In this document: positions 34,825-42,942 of the stretch, in pieces | How positions within the stretch are numbered: the first letter of the stretch is position 1 | Layout: every line of letters begins with the position of its first letter | The notes under the pieces: generated by a model | The model's input: only the letters and a program-made list of their open reading frames with translations | The model's database searches: none | Told to the model about the DNA's origin: nothing | NCBI GenBank assembly: GCA_965247175.1 | Contig: OZ252006.1 | Location: 2,232,001-2,296,000, forward strand | Reading direction: 5' to 3' | Origin: JANQMX01 sp965247175 | GTDB taxonomy: Bacteria; Pseudomonadota; Alphaproteobacteria; Kiloniellales; DSM-21159 | DNA: 64,000 nt | Position numbers and translations under genes: made by a program

Positions 34825-35643
34825 TCACTGCCCCGCTTCGCCGATTGCCTTCCTGCGCAAGCTGCGCAGCGGCACGAGGCTCACCAAGAAAAGCAGCAGG
34901 GCGGCCACAACGATGGAAGGCCCCGACGGCGTATCGAGCTGCAACGATGCGGTAAGCCCGAGCGTAACGGCAACACACCCGAGCAGGGACGCGATCAGCG
35001 CCATGCTTTGCGGCGTGTTGGCGAGCTGCCGCGCGGCGGCGGGAGGAATGATCAGCATCGAGACGATCAGCAGGATGCCGACGATCTTCATGGCCACGGC
35101 AATCACCACACCGATGAGGATCATGTAAGTGAGGCGGACCGCCAAGACCGGCACACCTTCCACCCGCGCCAGCTCTTCGTGCACCGTCACCAGCAATAGG
35201 GGCCGCCAAATCGCGGCGAGGACAACAAGGCACACGGCCCCGCCACCGTAGACCCAGAGAATATCCGTCGTGGTAACGGCCAGGATGTCGCCGAAGAGGT
35301 ACGACAAGAGATCGATGCGGACCGTCTCAAGAAAGGCGATGACCACCAAGCCGAGCGCCAAGGCACCATGCGCCAGGATCCCGAGCAAGGTATCGTCCGC
35401 CAAGCGCCACTGACGCTGCAGCAGCACGAGAATGAGCGAGACGGCGAGGCAAATCAGAAAGATGCCGATGTAGACGTTGAGGTGAAGCACCAGGCCAAGC
35501 GCCACGCCTAGCAGAGCGGAATGCGACAACGTGGCGCCGAAATAGGCCATGCGCCGCCAGACGATGAAGCAGCCCAAGGGGCCGGCAACGAGGGCAACCC
35601 CAATGCCGGCGATGAGTGCGCGGGTGAAAAAATCGTCGAGCAT
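34825..35643 (-). CDS. znuB: Zinc/manganese ABC transporter permease, ZnuB family
   Basis: 272 aa with about eight hydrophobic segments. ABC-3 family traits are GCFIVWRRMAYFGATLSHSA near the start, a DILAVTTTDILWVYGGG stretch and KIVGILLIVSMLIIPPAAA. It would form the channel of a Znu-type importer. The usual partners znuC (ATPase), znuA (binding protein) and zur are not adjacent: the upstream neighbour is a DegT aminotransferase after a 77-bp spacer with no coding trace. Either the system is split or the metal is not zinc. Confidence 0.9.
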   Translation of the reverse strand: MLDDFFTRALIAGIGVALVAGPLGCFIVWRRMAYFGATLSHSALLGVALGLVLHLNVYIGIFLICLAVSLILVLLQRQWRLADDTLLGILAHGALALGLVVIAFLETVRIDLLSYLFGDILAVTTTDILWVYGGGAVCLVVLAAIWRPLLLVTVHEELARVEGVPVLAVRLTYMILIGVVIAVAMKIVGILLIVSMLIIPPAAARQLANTPQSMALIASLLGCVAVTLGLTASLQLDTPSGPSIVVAALLLFLVSLVPLRSLRRKAIGEAGQ

Positions 35644-35720
35644 GCGGCTTCTTTGCCACGTCGCCGCGCCGGCCGCTAGCGCGTTTATTCCTGCCCCGGC
35701 ATGCGCCGCGGCTCACGCCG

Positions 35721-36941
35721 TCAGACCTTCTCGACCTCCACGGCCGCCAGCACGGATGCGATCACCCTGACGATCTGCCGGCAGTCCTCCTCGTCGAACG
35801 TCAAGGGAACCCGCATATCGCAGAGACGGGACAAGACGCGCCGGGTCTGCGGTAGATCCTGCTGTGGCGGGAGGTAGCGCCAACTGTCGTATCGGCTGGT
35901 GAAGCCTTTCGGCTCCGCCGCCCCGAACCATTTGAGATCGATGCCGCGCTGGGCGCAGTCAGCGAGGAAGCTATGGAACTGCGCATCGGAGAGCCCGTTG
36001 AGGGAAAACTGGATCGAGCTACCAACGTAGTCTTCGTCCGGCGAGCGAAGCGGCAAGGTCACATCCGGCAAGCGCCGCAAGCCCTGTTCCAGCGTGCGAT
36101 AGAGTTCGTTCCAGCGGCGGCATTTCTCATCCAGCATGCCGAGCTGAGGCCGCAGGATGGCCGCGCGAAGATTGTCCATCCGACCGCTATAGTTCGGCGT
36201 GTCGAGGCGGACTTCCAGGAATACCTCCTGATCAGGGGCCGCGACATGGCGATCGTAGAGCATGTAAGAGCCGGAGAACATGACCGCGCGCGCCATCAGC
36301 TCAGGATCGGCGGTGGTCAGAAACCCACCCTCGCCCGAGTTCATGTGCTTGTAGGTCTGGGTGCTGAAGCAGGCGGCAGTCCCGAAGGTGCCGCTCTTGC
36401 GGCCCTTCCAGCGCGCGCCCATGGTATGGGCGCAATCCTCGATCAGAGCGATGCCGCGGCGCTGACAGATCTCGACGACGGCATCCATGTCGGCGATGTG
36501 ACCGCGCATGTGGGAGAGCAGGAGAAACTTGGCACCGCTTGCCTCCGCCTTCCGCTCCAGATCTGCAAAGTCGATGGTGTAGTGATCGGTGATCTCGACG
36601 AGGACGGCGCGGCCGCCGGCATTGTCGATGGCACCTGGCACAGGCGACAAGGTGTAGGCATTGGTCAGCACCGGCGCGCCCTGCTCCACACCGGCACTGC
36701 GCAGCGCCACGTGCATCGCATAACCACCGGACGCGCAAGCGAGGCAATAGGGGACACCGAGATAGGTGGCGAACTCGTCCTCCAGCAGCGCAGCCTCGGA
36801 GACCTCACCCTCCAGCGTGTTGTAGCGATGCAGGCGCCCGTGCCTCAAAACCTCGATGGCCTTGGCGATCGCCTCTTCGGCGATCGGCTCCTGCTGGGTG
36901 AAGGGCTTGGTGAAAACCACCTTGTCTTGCGGCTGGCTCAT
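35721..36941 (-). CDS. DegT/DnrJ/EryC1/StrS family PLP aminotransferase
   Basis: 406 aa, aspartate-aminotransferase fold I. The PLP aldimine Lys lies in FSTQTYKHMNSGEGGFL; the Asp/His PLP contact is in ALIEDCAHTMGARWKG, and SGGYAMHVALRSAG holds the phosphate pocket. The family usually aminates nucleotide-linked keto sugars, but this gene overlaps a HisD-like dehydrogenase by 4 bp, so a smaller carbonyl substrate made by that enzyme is plausible. Transcription is probably controlled by the LacI protein at 38548. Confidence 0.92.
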   Translation of the reverse strand: MSQPQDKVVFTKPFTQQEPIAEEAIAKAIEVLRHGRLHRYNTLEGEVSEAALLEDEFATYLGVPYCLACASGGYAMHVALRSAGVEQGAPVLTNAYTLSPVPGAIDNAGGRAVLVEITDHYTIDFADLERKAEASGAKFLLLSHMRGHIADMDAVVEICQRRGIALIEDCAHTMGARWKGRKSGTFGTAACFSTQTYKHMNSGEGGFLTTADPELMARAVMFSGSYMLYDRHVAAPDQEVFLEVRLDTPNYSGRMDNLRAAILRPQLGMLDEKCRRWNELYRTLEQGLRRLPDVTLPLRSPDEDYVGSSIQFSLNGLSDAQFHSFLADCAQRGIDLKWFGAAEPKGFTSRYDSWRYLPPQQDLPQTRRVLSRLCDMRVPLTFDEEDCRQIVRVIASVLAAVEVEKV

Positions 36942-38254
36942 TCGCTGAACCCGCTTTCCAGTTGGAAACGCTCTTCAGGGAAGTACTTGGCGAGCCGCAC
37001 GTCTCCGGTCATCGCATGACCCTCCATGCCCTCGAGGCGAGAGATGCGGGAGGCGACCTGCGCCACGTCCCGTGCCGCCGAGCGCGTCATGCGCTGATAG
37101 GTCAGCACCTTGACGAACTTCTGCACGTTGAGGCCGCCGGAATAGCGGCCGGCGCCGCGCGTCGGCAGAATGTGGTTGGGCCCGGAGCACTTGTCGCCGA
37201 AGGCGACAGTGGTCTCTTCGCCGAGAAAGAGCGAACCGTAGTTGCGCAGGTGGCGCAGCCACCAGTCGAGATCCTCCGCCTGCACCTGCAGGTGCTCCGG
37301 CGCGTAGTCGTCACAGACCTTGCAGGCTTCTTCGCGCGTGTCGGCCAGGATGACCTCACCGTAGTCGCGCCAGGCGGCCTCGGCCGCAGCGCGGGACACC
37401 GGCGGCAGAGCAGCGATGATCTCCGGCATCAGTTCGAGAACCCGCTCGCCCAAGGCCGCATCCGTGGTCACCAGCCAGACCGGCGAGTCCGGTCCGTGCT
37501 CGGCCTGGCCGGCCAGATCGGCGGCGACAATGGCCGGGTCGGCTGTCTCGTCGGCGGCAACCATGGACTCGGTCGGGCCGGCGATGACGTCGATGCCGAT
37601 GCGGCCGAAGAGCACGCGCTTGGCTTCGGCAACGAATCGATTGCCAGGTCCAACAACGATGTCGGCCGGGTGACCGGTGAAGTGGCCGAGGGTCAGGGCG
37701 GCAATGGCTTGGACGCCACCCAGCGCTAAAATCTGGTCAGCGCCAGAAACCTTCATGGCAAAGAGGATAGCCGGATGGATGCCGCCACGCTCCTTGCTGG
37801 CCGGCGAGGTGGCGATCACGTTCTCCACCCCGGCGACGCGTGCCGTGCAACAGCTCATGATCGCGGATGCCGCATGGGCGTAGCGGCCGCCGGGCACATA
37901 GCAGCCGGCCGTGGTCACCGGAATGAGTCGCTGCCCCACCACCAAGCCGTCGACCAGGGTGGTCTCAAACTCCTGCTGCGAGTCCCGCTGCCGCTCGGCG
38001 AAGTCGCGGACCCGCGCGTGGGCGTAGCGGATGTCGTCCTTGACCGTTTCCGGAAGCCTCCGCTCGGCCTCTTCCAGGGTATCCCCGGACACCAGAATGT
38101 CGCCCTCCCAGCCATCGAGCTGGCGGGCATAGCCGCGCGTGGCCTCCTCGCCCTCCGACTCAATACGGGCGAGCATCTCGGCAACGACAGGGCGCACTTC
38201 GTCGTCGGTGCTGACCGCTGTCTTGGTCGCCTTCTTGAGATAGCGGATGGTCAT
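36938..38254 (-). CDS. Histidinol dehydrogenase family protein (HisD/HpsN-like)
   Basis: 438 aa from ATG 38254 (MTIRYLKKATKT), preceded by GAGG and AGGTGAG; an in-frame upstream extension has no such site. Family blocks are CYVPGGRYAHAASAIM, VGPGNRFVAEAKR, the zinc ligands Gln/His in AGQAEHGPDSPV, and GPNHILPT. True HisD is usually in a his operon; here the neighbours are a DegT aminotransferase and a LacI regulator. This and the N-terminus point to the catabolic branch that includes sulfopropanediol dehydrogenase HpsN. Reaction: NAD-dependent four-electron oxidation of an alcohol to a carboxylate. Confidence 0.9.
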   Translation of the reverse strand: MTIRYLKKATKTAVSTDDEVRPVVAEMLARIESEGEEATRGYARQLDGWEGDILVSGDTLEEAERRLPETVKDDIRYAHARVRDFAERQRDSQQEFETTLVDGLVVGQRLIPVTTAGCYVPGGRYAHAASAIMSCCTARVAGVENVIATSPASKERGGIHPAILFAMKVSGADQILALGGVQAIAALTLGHFTGHPADIVVGPGNRFVAEAKRVLFGRIGIDVIAGPTESMVAADETADPAIVAADLAGQAEHGPDSPVWLVTTDAALGERVLELMPEIIAALPPVSRAAAEAAWRDYGEVILADTREEACKVCDDYAPEHLQVQAEDLDWWLRHLRNYGSLFLGEETTVAFGDKCSGPNHILPTRGAGRYSGGLNVQKFVKVLTYQRMTRSAARDVAQVASRISRLEGMEGHAMTGDVRLAKYFPEERFQLESGFSE

Positions 38255-38298
38255 CTCACCTGTTTCCTCCACATGATGGGCGGGCCGTTTGAAGCAGT

Positions 38299-38330
38299 GA
38301 TGCACGATGCCTTCCATCGCATTGTGCATC
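38299..38330 (-). promoter_or_regulatory. Inverted repeat in the leader of the HisD-like operon
   Basis: GATGCACGATG (38299-38309) and CATTGTGCATC (38320-38330) are inverted copies with one mismatch and a 10-bp gap, about 45 bp upstream of the HisD-like start. It could be a second operator or an mRNA stem. Confidence 0.4.
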
Positions 38331-38400
38331 TATGCGACAGAGTTCCATGAGCTGCATCCGCTTTCGCGTGGCTTCGGCTCCAAGAAATGTTTGACTGTTT

Positions 38401-38418
38401 TCTGAAAGCGCTTTCAGA
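38401..38418. promoter_or_regulatory. LacI-type operator, 18-bp perfect palindrome
   Basis: TCTGAAAGCGCTTTCAGA is perfectly self-complementary and centred on CG, the hallmark of LacI/GalR-family operators. It lies between the divergent HisD-like gene (147 bp) and the lacI-family gene (130 bp). Two extra CCGCTTTCG half-sites flank it (near 38349 and 38432). Confidence 0.8.
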
Positions 38419-38547
38419 TAGCGAACCATCTTCCGCTTTCGAGAGTCAAGCTCGTTTTGAGTAAGCTCATAGTTTTCCGTCGAGTTGGCGCCTGTCTTTG
38501 CCATAATGTTTCACCGGGCACTGTTTTGTCAGTCGGGGTGCAAGCCG

Positions 38548-39597
38548 ATGCCAATCGATCCTGATTACGCTTTCAGAACCGGTAAGCCGCAGGGCGTGAC
38601 CTTGGATGACGTCGCTCGAGAGGCCGGTGTGTCGCCGGCCACGGTATCGCGCTGTCTCAACAACCCGGGCATCGTTCGGCCGCAGCTCAAAGCCAAAGTG
38701 GACGCTGCGATCGAGAAGCTCGACTACGTGCCGCATGGCGCGGCCCGTTCGCTGGCATCGCGACGCTCTCGCTTGATCGGGGCGATCTTCCCTTCGCTCG
38801 ACTCGGCTCTCTTCGGCGGCACGCTCGAGTCTCTGCAGTGCGAGATCGCAAGCGCCGGCTACACACTGGTGGTGGCCTCTTCGAACTATGAGCCGGAGCA
38901 GGAGTGCAACCACCTACGCAACATGCTGGCCAGCGGTATCGACGCGCTGATGCTGGTGGGCGCAGCACGGGAGGCTGCGGTCTATCGGCTGATTGGCCAG
39001 CGCCAGGTGCCCTACGTCCTGACCTGGGTCGCCGGACCGGACGGCGCTCATCCCTGCATCGGCTTCGACAACCGTGCGGCGGCGGCGGCGGTCACCCGCC
39101 ATTTGCTGGACATGGGGCACCGGCGCTTCGCCATGATCTCCGGCATCACCGCGACGAACGACCGGGCGGCCGCGCGCCTCGCGGGCGTGCGGGCGGCTCT
39201 CGAGGAACATGGGGTGATGCTCGACCCGGCGCTCACCGTCGAACAGCCCTTCGGCGTCGAGGCGGGTCGTGCCGCACTGCGCCAGTTGATGGCAAAAGAA
39301 CCGCGCCCGACAGCGGTGATCTGCGGGGCCGACCCCTTCGCCTATGGCGCCCTGCTGGAGAGCCAGAGCCTCGGGCTGAAGGTGCCTGACGACGTGTCCG
39401 TCACCGGCTTCGACGATATGTGGCTTAGCGCCAGCCTCCCGCCGGGCCTGACCACGGTGCGCACACCGCGCAAACAAATGGGCGCTCTGGCCGGCCGCTA
39501 CTTGCTGTCGATCCTGGCGGGAGAAGAAACGGTTCCGCCCAGCCCGCTCGACTTCGAGCTGATCGTGCGCGGGTCGACAGGCCCGCCAAGCCGATAG
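38548..39597 (+). CDS. LacI family transcriptional regulator
   Basis: 349 aa from ATG 38548 (MPIDPDYAF). The helix-turn-helix is VTLDDVAREAGVSPATVSRC (about 17-36), followed by the hinge helix VPHGAARSLASRRS. A periplasmic-binding-protein-like effector domain fills the rest (SRLIGAIFPSLDSALFGG; TGFDDMWLSASLPPGLTTV). It is divergent from the HisD-like/DegT operon, with an 18-bp palindrome between, so it most likely represses that pair until a substrate binds. A terminator stem overlaps its end. Confidence 0.94.
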   Translation: MPIDPDYAFRTGKPQGVTLDDVAREAGVSPATVSRCLNNPGIVRPQLKAKVDAAIEKLDYVPHGAARSLASRRSRLIGAIFPSLDSALFGGTLESLQCEIASAGYTLVVASSNYEPEQECNHLRNMLASGIDALMLVGAAREAAVYRLIGQRQVPYVLTWVAGPDGAHPCIGFDNRAAAAAVTRHLLDMGHRRFAMISGITATNDRAAARLAGVRAALEEHGVMLDPALTVEQPFGVEAGRAALRQLMAKEPRPTAVICGADPFAYGALLESQSLGLKVPDDVSVTGFDDMWLSASLPPGLTTVRTPRKQMGALAGRYLLSILAGEETVPPSPLDFELIVRGSTGPPSR

Positions 39598-39610
39598 GCC
39601 TGGCGGGCCT
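39579..39610. terminator. Bidirectional terminator between lacI-family gene and mop
   Basis: AGGCCCGCCA (39579-39588) and TGGCGGGCCT (39601-39610) are perfect 10-bp arms with a 12-nt loop; the loop includes the lacI-family stop codon. The convergent mop gene ends 9 bp away. Confidence 0.6.
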
Positions 39611-39618
39611 GCAGCAAG

Positions 39619-39828
39619 CTAGTCGGTCGCCAGCATGATCTCGGAGGCCTTGACGATCACCTTGACCTCCTTGCCAACCGCGACGCCGAGATCGGCGGCG
39701 GCATCTGTGGTGATCATCGAGGTGATGATGTTTCCGCCTCCGATATCGACCCTGATCTGACTATTGACCGGGCCGGTCTTTACATCGGTGACCTGGCCGC
39801 TGAACACGTTACGCGCACTGATCTTCAC
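39619..39828 (-). CDS. Molybdopterin/molybdate-binding protein, single TOBE domain (Mop)
   Basis: 69 aa, exactly one TOBE/Mop domain. Family pattern: SARNVFSGQVTDVKTGPVNS, IRVDIGGGNIITSMITTDAA, then a final KASEIMLATD. Such proteins assemble into rings that store molybdate or tungstate in the cytoplasm. No modABC genes adjoin it. Confidence 0.93.
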   Translation of the reverse strand: MKISARNVFSGQVTDVKTGPVNSQIRVDIGGGNIITSMITTDAAADLGVAVGKEVKVIVKASEIMLATD

Positions 39829-39893
39829 GTCCCTCTCCCATCGTCGTCGTTAGGCTGGAGCAGACCGGAAACGAAGGCGACCGGTCAACCAGA

Positions 39894-40370
39894 CTAGTAA
39901 GACACGATCATCGATAGCGGGTCCATCTGAAGCGCGATCAGTTCAGGCCCACCAGCCTCGATGCCGTCGATCCAGTCTTCCTGCGACATGCCGGCCTGAA
40001 CCGTGCAGCCTGGACAGGCAAAGACACGGGCCCCGCGCTCCATGAGCGCCGCCAACTCCTCGCGCGCCGTCATTCCCCGCTGCGCCTCGACTGGTTGGGG
40101 AATGCTGCGATGGGCAAGCTTAACGGCGCGGACGTTGAGGAAGACGACAACCTCGTGACCCTGGTCCATGACCTTGTTGGCGTAGCCGAAGGCCATCTGA
40201 TTGCTCCAGACGTCATCGCTGGTCAGGTTGAGGAACAAGCGGGTCTTGGTGGTGTCGCCGACCGCCGCCTGCGCCGCCAGGATGAGCATGGCCACGAAGG
40301 TGAAGAACAGCGCGGCACGGCGCAGCAGAGCGCTGGGACCGGACAGGGCGATGATGTTCCGATGGTGCAT
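39894..40370 (-). CDS. DsrE-like protein with signal/membrane anchor
   Basis: 158 aa from ATG 40370 (MHHRNIIAL), preceded by GGAGAG. An N-terminal hydrophobic segment (about 15-38) leads to a DsrE/F-like domain: LFLNLTSDDVWSNQMAFGYA, QGHEVVVFLNVRAVKLA, then a CPGC motif (about 119-122) in the loop where DsrE proteins carry the sulfur-carrying Cys. The export signal and the CxxC are unusual for a sulfur relay protein and suggest a periplasmic thiol or metal role. PCuAC and a DUF2946-like gene lie next upstream. Confidence 0.82.
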   Translation of the reverse strand: MHHRNIIALSGPSALLRRAALFFTFVAMLILAAQAAVGDTTKTRLFLNLTSDDVWSNQMAFGYANKVMDQGHEVVVFLNVRAVKLAHRSIPQPVEAQRGMTAREELAALMERGARVFACPGCTVQAGMSQEDWIDGIEAGGPELIALQMDPLSMIVSY

Positions 40371-40394
40371 TGTGTCGCTCTCCAAAATGTTCGC

Positions 40395-40886
40395 CTACTC
40401 GGTCGCTGAGGAGCTATGGCCGTGCCCGGAATGCCCGTGCGCTCCGCCGACCGCCGCCTCGATGGCCACCTCTACGACGACCTCCCCCGCGTTCTCGAAG
40501 ACGAGGGTCGCCGGGAAGCTCTCGCCCTCGACCAAGGGGGCCTTCAGGTTCAGCAGCATGATGTGCAGACCGCCCGGCTTCAGTTCCGTCGTGGCGCCGG
40601 CCGGCACGTCGATGGCGGGCACGGCACGCATGCGCATGACACCGTCTTCCATGGTGTGGGTATGCAGCTCGACCAGCTCTGAGACATCGGCCTTAACGGC
40701 TACCAGCCGGTCGGCTGCATCGCCGTCATTCACCAGAACTAGATAGGCCGCCCCCGCCTTGGCCTGCCCGATCGAGGCCTTGGCCCAGGGATGGTCGATG
40801 GTGATCGCGCCGGCTTTGTAGTCATGAGCCGACGCCGTAGCGGCAGCCATCACGATCAGGCCGAGGGTCAAAAGAAATGCTCTCAT
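40395..40886 (-). CDS. Periplasmic copper chaperone PCu(A)C
   Basis: 163 aa from ATG 40886, with GGAGAG ahead. Signal peptide about 1-21 (ends ASAHD). The copper site follows the family rule: His/Met in LVELHTHTMEDGVMRMR and a His-x-Met in PGGLHIMLLNL. PCuAC hands Cu(I) to the CuA site of cytochrome c oxidase, usually with Sco. An extra His-rich tail (GAHGHSGHGHS) at the C-terminus offers a second copper site, seen in some homologues. Confidence 0.94.
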   Translation of the reverse strand: MRAFLLTLGLIVMAAATASAHDYKAGAITIDHPWAKASIGQAKAGAAYLVLVNDGDAADRLVAVKADVSELVELHTHTMEDGVMRMRAVPAIDVPAGATTELKPGGLHIMLLNLKAPLVEGESFPATLVFENAGEVVVEVAIEAAVGGAHGHSGHGHSSSATE

Positions 40887-41016
40887 TGTCAGTCTCTCCA
40901 CTGGGCGGAGCCTGGGCGCAGCCTCTATCGACGCACTGCTGCCGGCGCCGCGTTCTTTGTCTTTCAGAGATGGTTTTGGCGTGCGCGCCGGCGTGGGTTG
41001 GACGCCGTCGCGGACT

Positions 41017-41424
41017 CTAGGCTCGAGCCAAAGGTGGCGCGCGCACCGGCGGGGTCTCAGCACTGGCGAGACAGCAGGCGAAACGCGCACCTTCCCACGC
41101 ACCGAGGCGCAGGGGCTGCCGGAGCGGCGCTTCGATGACATAGGTCTCGGGTAAGAGAAGCCCAGCTACCAGCACGCCGCAGAGGGGACAGGGTTTCTTG
41201 ACCTGTCCCGGCTCGTCCGGCAGCGGCTTGAAGCCGTCCGCCGTCCAGAGCACACGCTTCAAGCCGTCCGGGCTGCAGATCACCAGGACGGTGCCCTGCT
41301 CCTGCGGCTCGGCCGCCGCCAGCGCGTTGGCATGGTTCACATGCCCGGCCAGGTTGACCAGCAGCGCCAAAACGGCCAGCCAAGCAGGCAGGCGCAGCTT
41401 TCTATCGGACAGGAGCCACCTCAT
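41017..41424 (-). CDS. DUF2946-like membrane/periplasmic protein
   Basis: 135 aa from ATG 41424 (MRWLLSDRK); a TTG at 41460 is the alternative. An N-terminal hydrophobic helix (about 14-32) is followed by VLVICSPDGLKRVLW and KPCPLCGVLVAG, a Cys-containing pattern typical of DUF2946 proteins, which recur next to copper genes. Position beside PCuAC (130 bp) supports a copper or cytochrome-oxidase-assembly context. Function unknown. Confidence 0.7.
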   Translation of the reverse strand: MRWLLSDRKLRLPAWLAVLALLVNLAGHVNHANALAAAEPQEQGTVLVICSPDGLKRVLWTADGFKPLPDEPGQVKKPCPLCGVLVAGLLLPETYVIEAPLRQPLRLGAWEGARFACCLASAETPPVRAPPLARA

Positions 41425-41521
41425 AAGGCGGCACAGTAACCCCACAGCCACTTTGGGCAAGCGCGGCCTGAAGCCGCAGCTCTCGTGTCTTGTCGCTGAC
41501 TGTGCGCTTAAGCCAAACGCA

Positions 41522-41550
41522 GCGCCGGCCCCATATGTGGAGGCCGGCGC
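41522..41550 (-). terminator. Hairpin after the phosphatase-family gene
   Basis: GCGCCGGCC (41522-41530) and GGCCGGCGC (41542-41550) are perfect 9-bp arms with an 11-nt loop, starting 22 bp after the stop. On the minus strand TGCGTTTGGCTT follows, a weak T-tract. Confidence 0.55.
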
Positions 41551-41572
41551 CGCCTAAGCCAATGATCCGTCG

Positions 41573-42799
41573 CTAGTTCGTCCGCTCGGCCGAGTAAGGC
41601 ACAGCCTTCAGATGTGCGAGTCGTTCCCGCAAATAGTCGATGACCGCCTCGTTGCGCGCCAGGAGCTCATCAATGGTTCCGGCTTCATGCCAACGGTCGA
41701 TCTGCGCAATGCCGAGAAACGGCCCCGGGTCGTTTCGGGTGCGGGCGTTACGTTCCTGCATCAGGATATGATCGGCCCGCGGATCCTTCACGGACAAGAG
41801 GCGTAGTTCCGAGGTCAGAAGGAGATAGTCGCGGTTCTGTTCGTTGAAGCGCAGCATGCGGCGCGGCACGTCGGGCGGCGTCTCCGGTCCTTCGACAAAG
41901 GCCTCATGCAGCACGCGGCCGGCACCGGGGCCCGGATTCGGCGCCTCGACGCCGAGCGCCGCCGCCAAGGTCGGGACCACATCGATGATCTCGGCATAGG
42001 GGATGCTATGCCCTGCCCGCACGCCGGGCCCGCAGAGGATCATCGGCGTGTGCCAGCTGTCCTCGTCCATCGGCAGGTGCCAGCCGTGCCGCGATTGGCC
42101 GTCAGCCATGAACAGGAAGATCGTGCTGTCCCACCGATCGCTCGTCTCCATGGCGGCGATGAAACGGCCAAGCTGACGATCAGCCTCCCGGGCAGTCTCC
42201 GCGTAGGGCGAGTCCGGGTGCCAGATGTCCGCATGCCACGGCTCCAATGCTTCGGCGCGAATGCTGCTGTTGATCGTGCGGTAGCCCGCCCGGCCCACGT
42301 CCTGCAGCTGAATGCGGAGGAACTTGGGGTCGTAACGCACCAAGGTATCCAGGATGGCGTCGGTCATGACGGCGTCCGACACGTCGACCACGTGCGCGAT
42401 ATCGAAGCCGGGCGACAGGGTGTCATAGGCCTTGCTGCCGGTGGCGATGGCCGTGTCCGTCGCCCGGCCGAACTGATGCTGCAGCATGGGTTGGTTCGGG
42501 CGCAGAAAGAGGTTGCCCGTCATGGTGATCGGGTTGGGCAGCGATGTCGTGTGCATCAACCCGTAGCCACCCGTGGTGGGGTGCCAGGGGAAGGTCATGA
42601 CGGCTTGCTCGACAGAGGTGCATTGCTCCTGCAAACGCTGCAGGGTGGTGAGCTCCAGGCGCTCGATTGCGTCCGGATGCAGACCATCGAAGTAGTACAA
42701 AACGGCACGGTCCGCCGGCGTCACCGCGGACGCCGCCGTACCGAACAAGCAAACACCGGCGGCCAGCAAGGCCCCGGTGACGAAGTCAGGTTTTCGCAT
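41573..42799 (-). CDS. Exported alkaline phosphatase superfamily (sulfatase/phosphodiesterase-like) protein
   Basis: 408 aa. Signal peptide about 1-25 (GTAASAV). Metal-binding outline of the superfamily: YYFDGLHPDAIERL at the start, later FMADGQSRHGWHLPMDEDSW and WHTPMILCGPGVRAGHS (where the second Asp-His set sits), IIDVVPTLAAALGV at the end. The nucleophile Thr/Ser cannot be fixed by eye; a candidate lies in VMTFPWHPTTGGY. Substrate: a phosphate or sulfate ester in the periplasm. Divergent from a LysR regulator. Confidence 0.82.
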   Translation of the reverse strand: MRKPDFVTGALLAAGVCLFGTAASAVTPADRAVLYYFDGLHPDAIERLELTTLQRLQEQCTSVEQAVMTFPWHPTTGGYGLMHTTSLPNPITMTGNLFLRPNQPMLQHQFGRATDTAIATGSKAYDTLSPGFDIAHVVDVSDAVMTDAILDTLVRYDPKFLRIQLQDVGRAGYRTINSSIRAEALEPWHADIWHPDSPYAETAREADRQLGRFIAAMETSDRWDSTIFLFMADGQSRHGWHLPMDEDSWHTPMILCGPGVRAGHSIPYAEIIDVVPTLAAALGVEAPNPGPGAGRVLHEAFVEGPETPPDVPRRMLRFNEQNRDYLLLTSELRLLSVKDPRADHILMQERNARTRNDPGPFLGIAQIDRWHEAGTIDELLARNEAVIDYLRERLAHLKAVPYSAERTN

Positions 42800-42908
42800 G
42801 GTGCAGTCTCCCGTGAATGGGCGCGGTCCGCTTCGCGTGATCAGATGACGCCGCGATCCGACCGTCGCTCTACGCCTCAGGAGCTGGCAACAATTCTATC
42901 TGTTTCTA

Positions 42909-42925
42909 ATACCAATTATTGGTAT
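42909..42925. promoter_or_regulatory. Palindromic LysR-type site
   Basis: ATACCAATTATTGGTAT has perfect 7-bp arms about a 3-bp centre, fits the T-N11-A rule of LysR boxes, and lies 17 bp before the LysR ATG in the spacer to the divergent phosphatase gene. Confidence 0.6.
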
Positions 42926-42942
42926 AACAATATCTCAAACAT

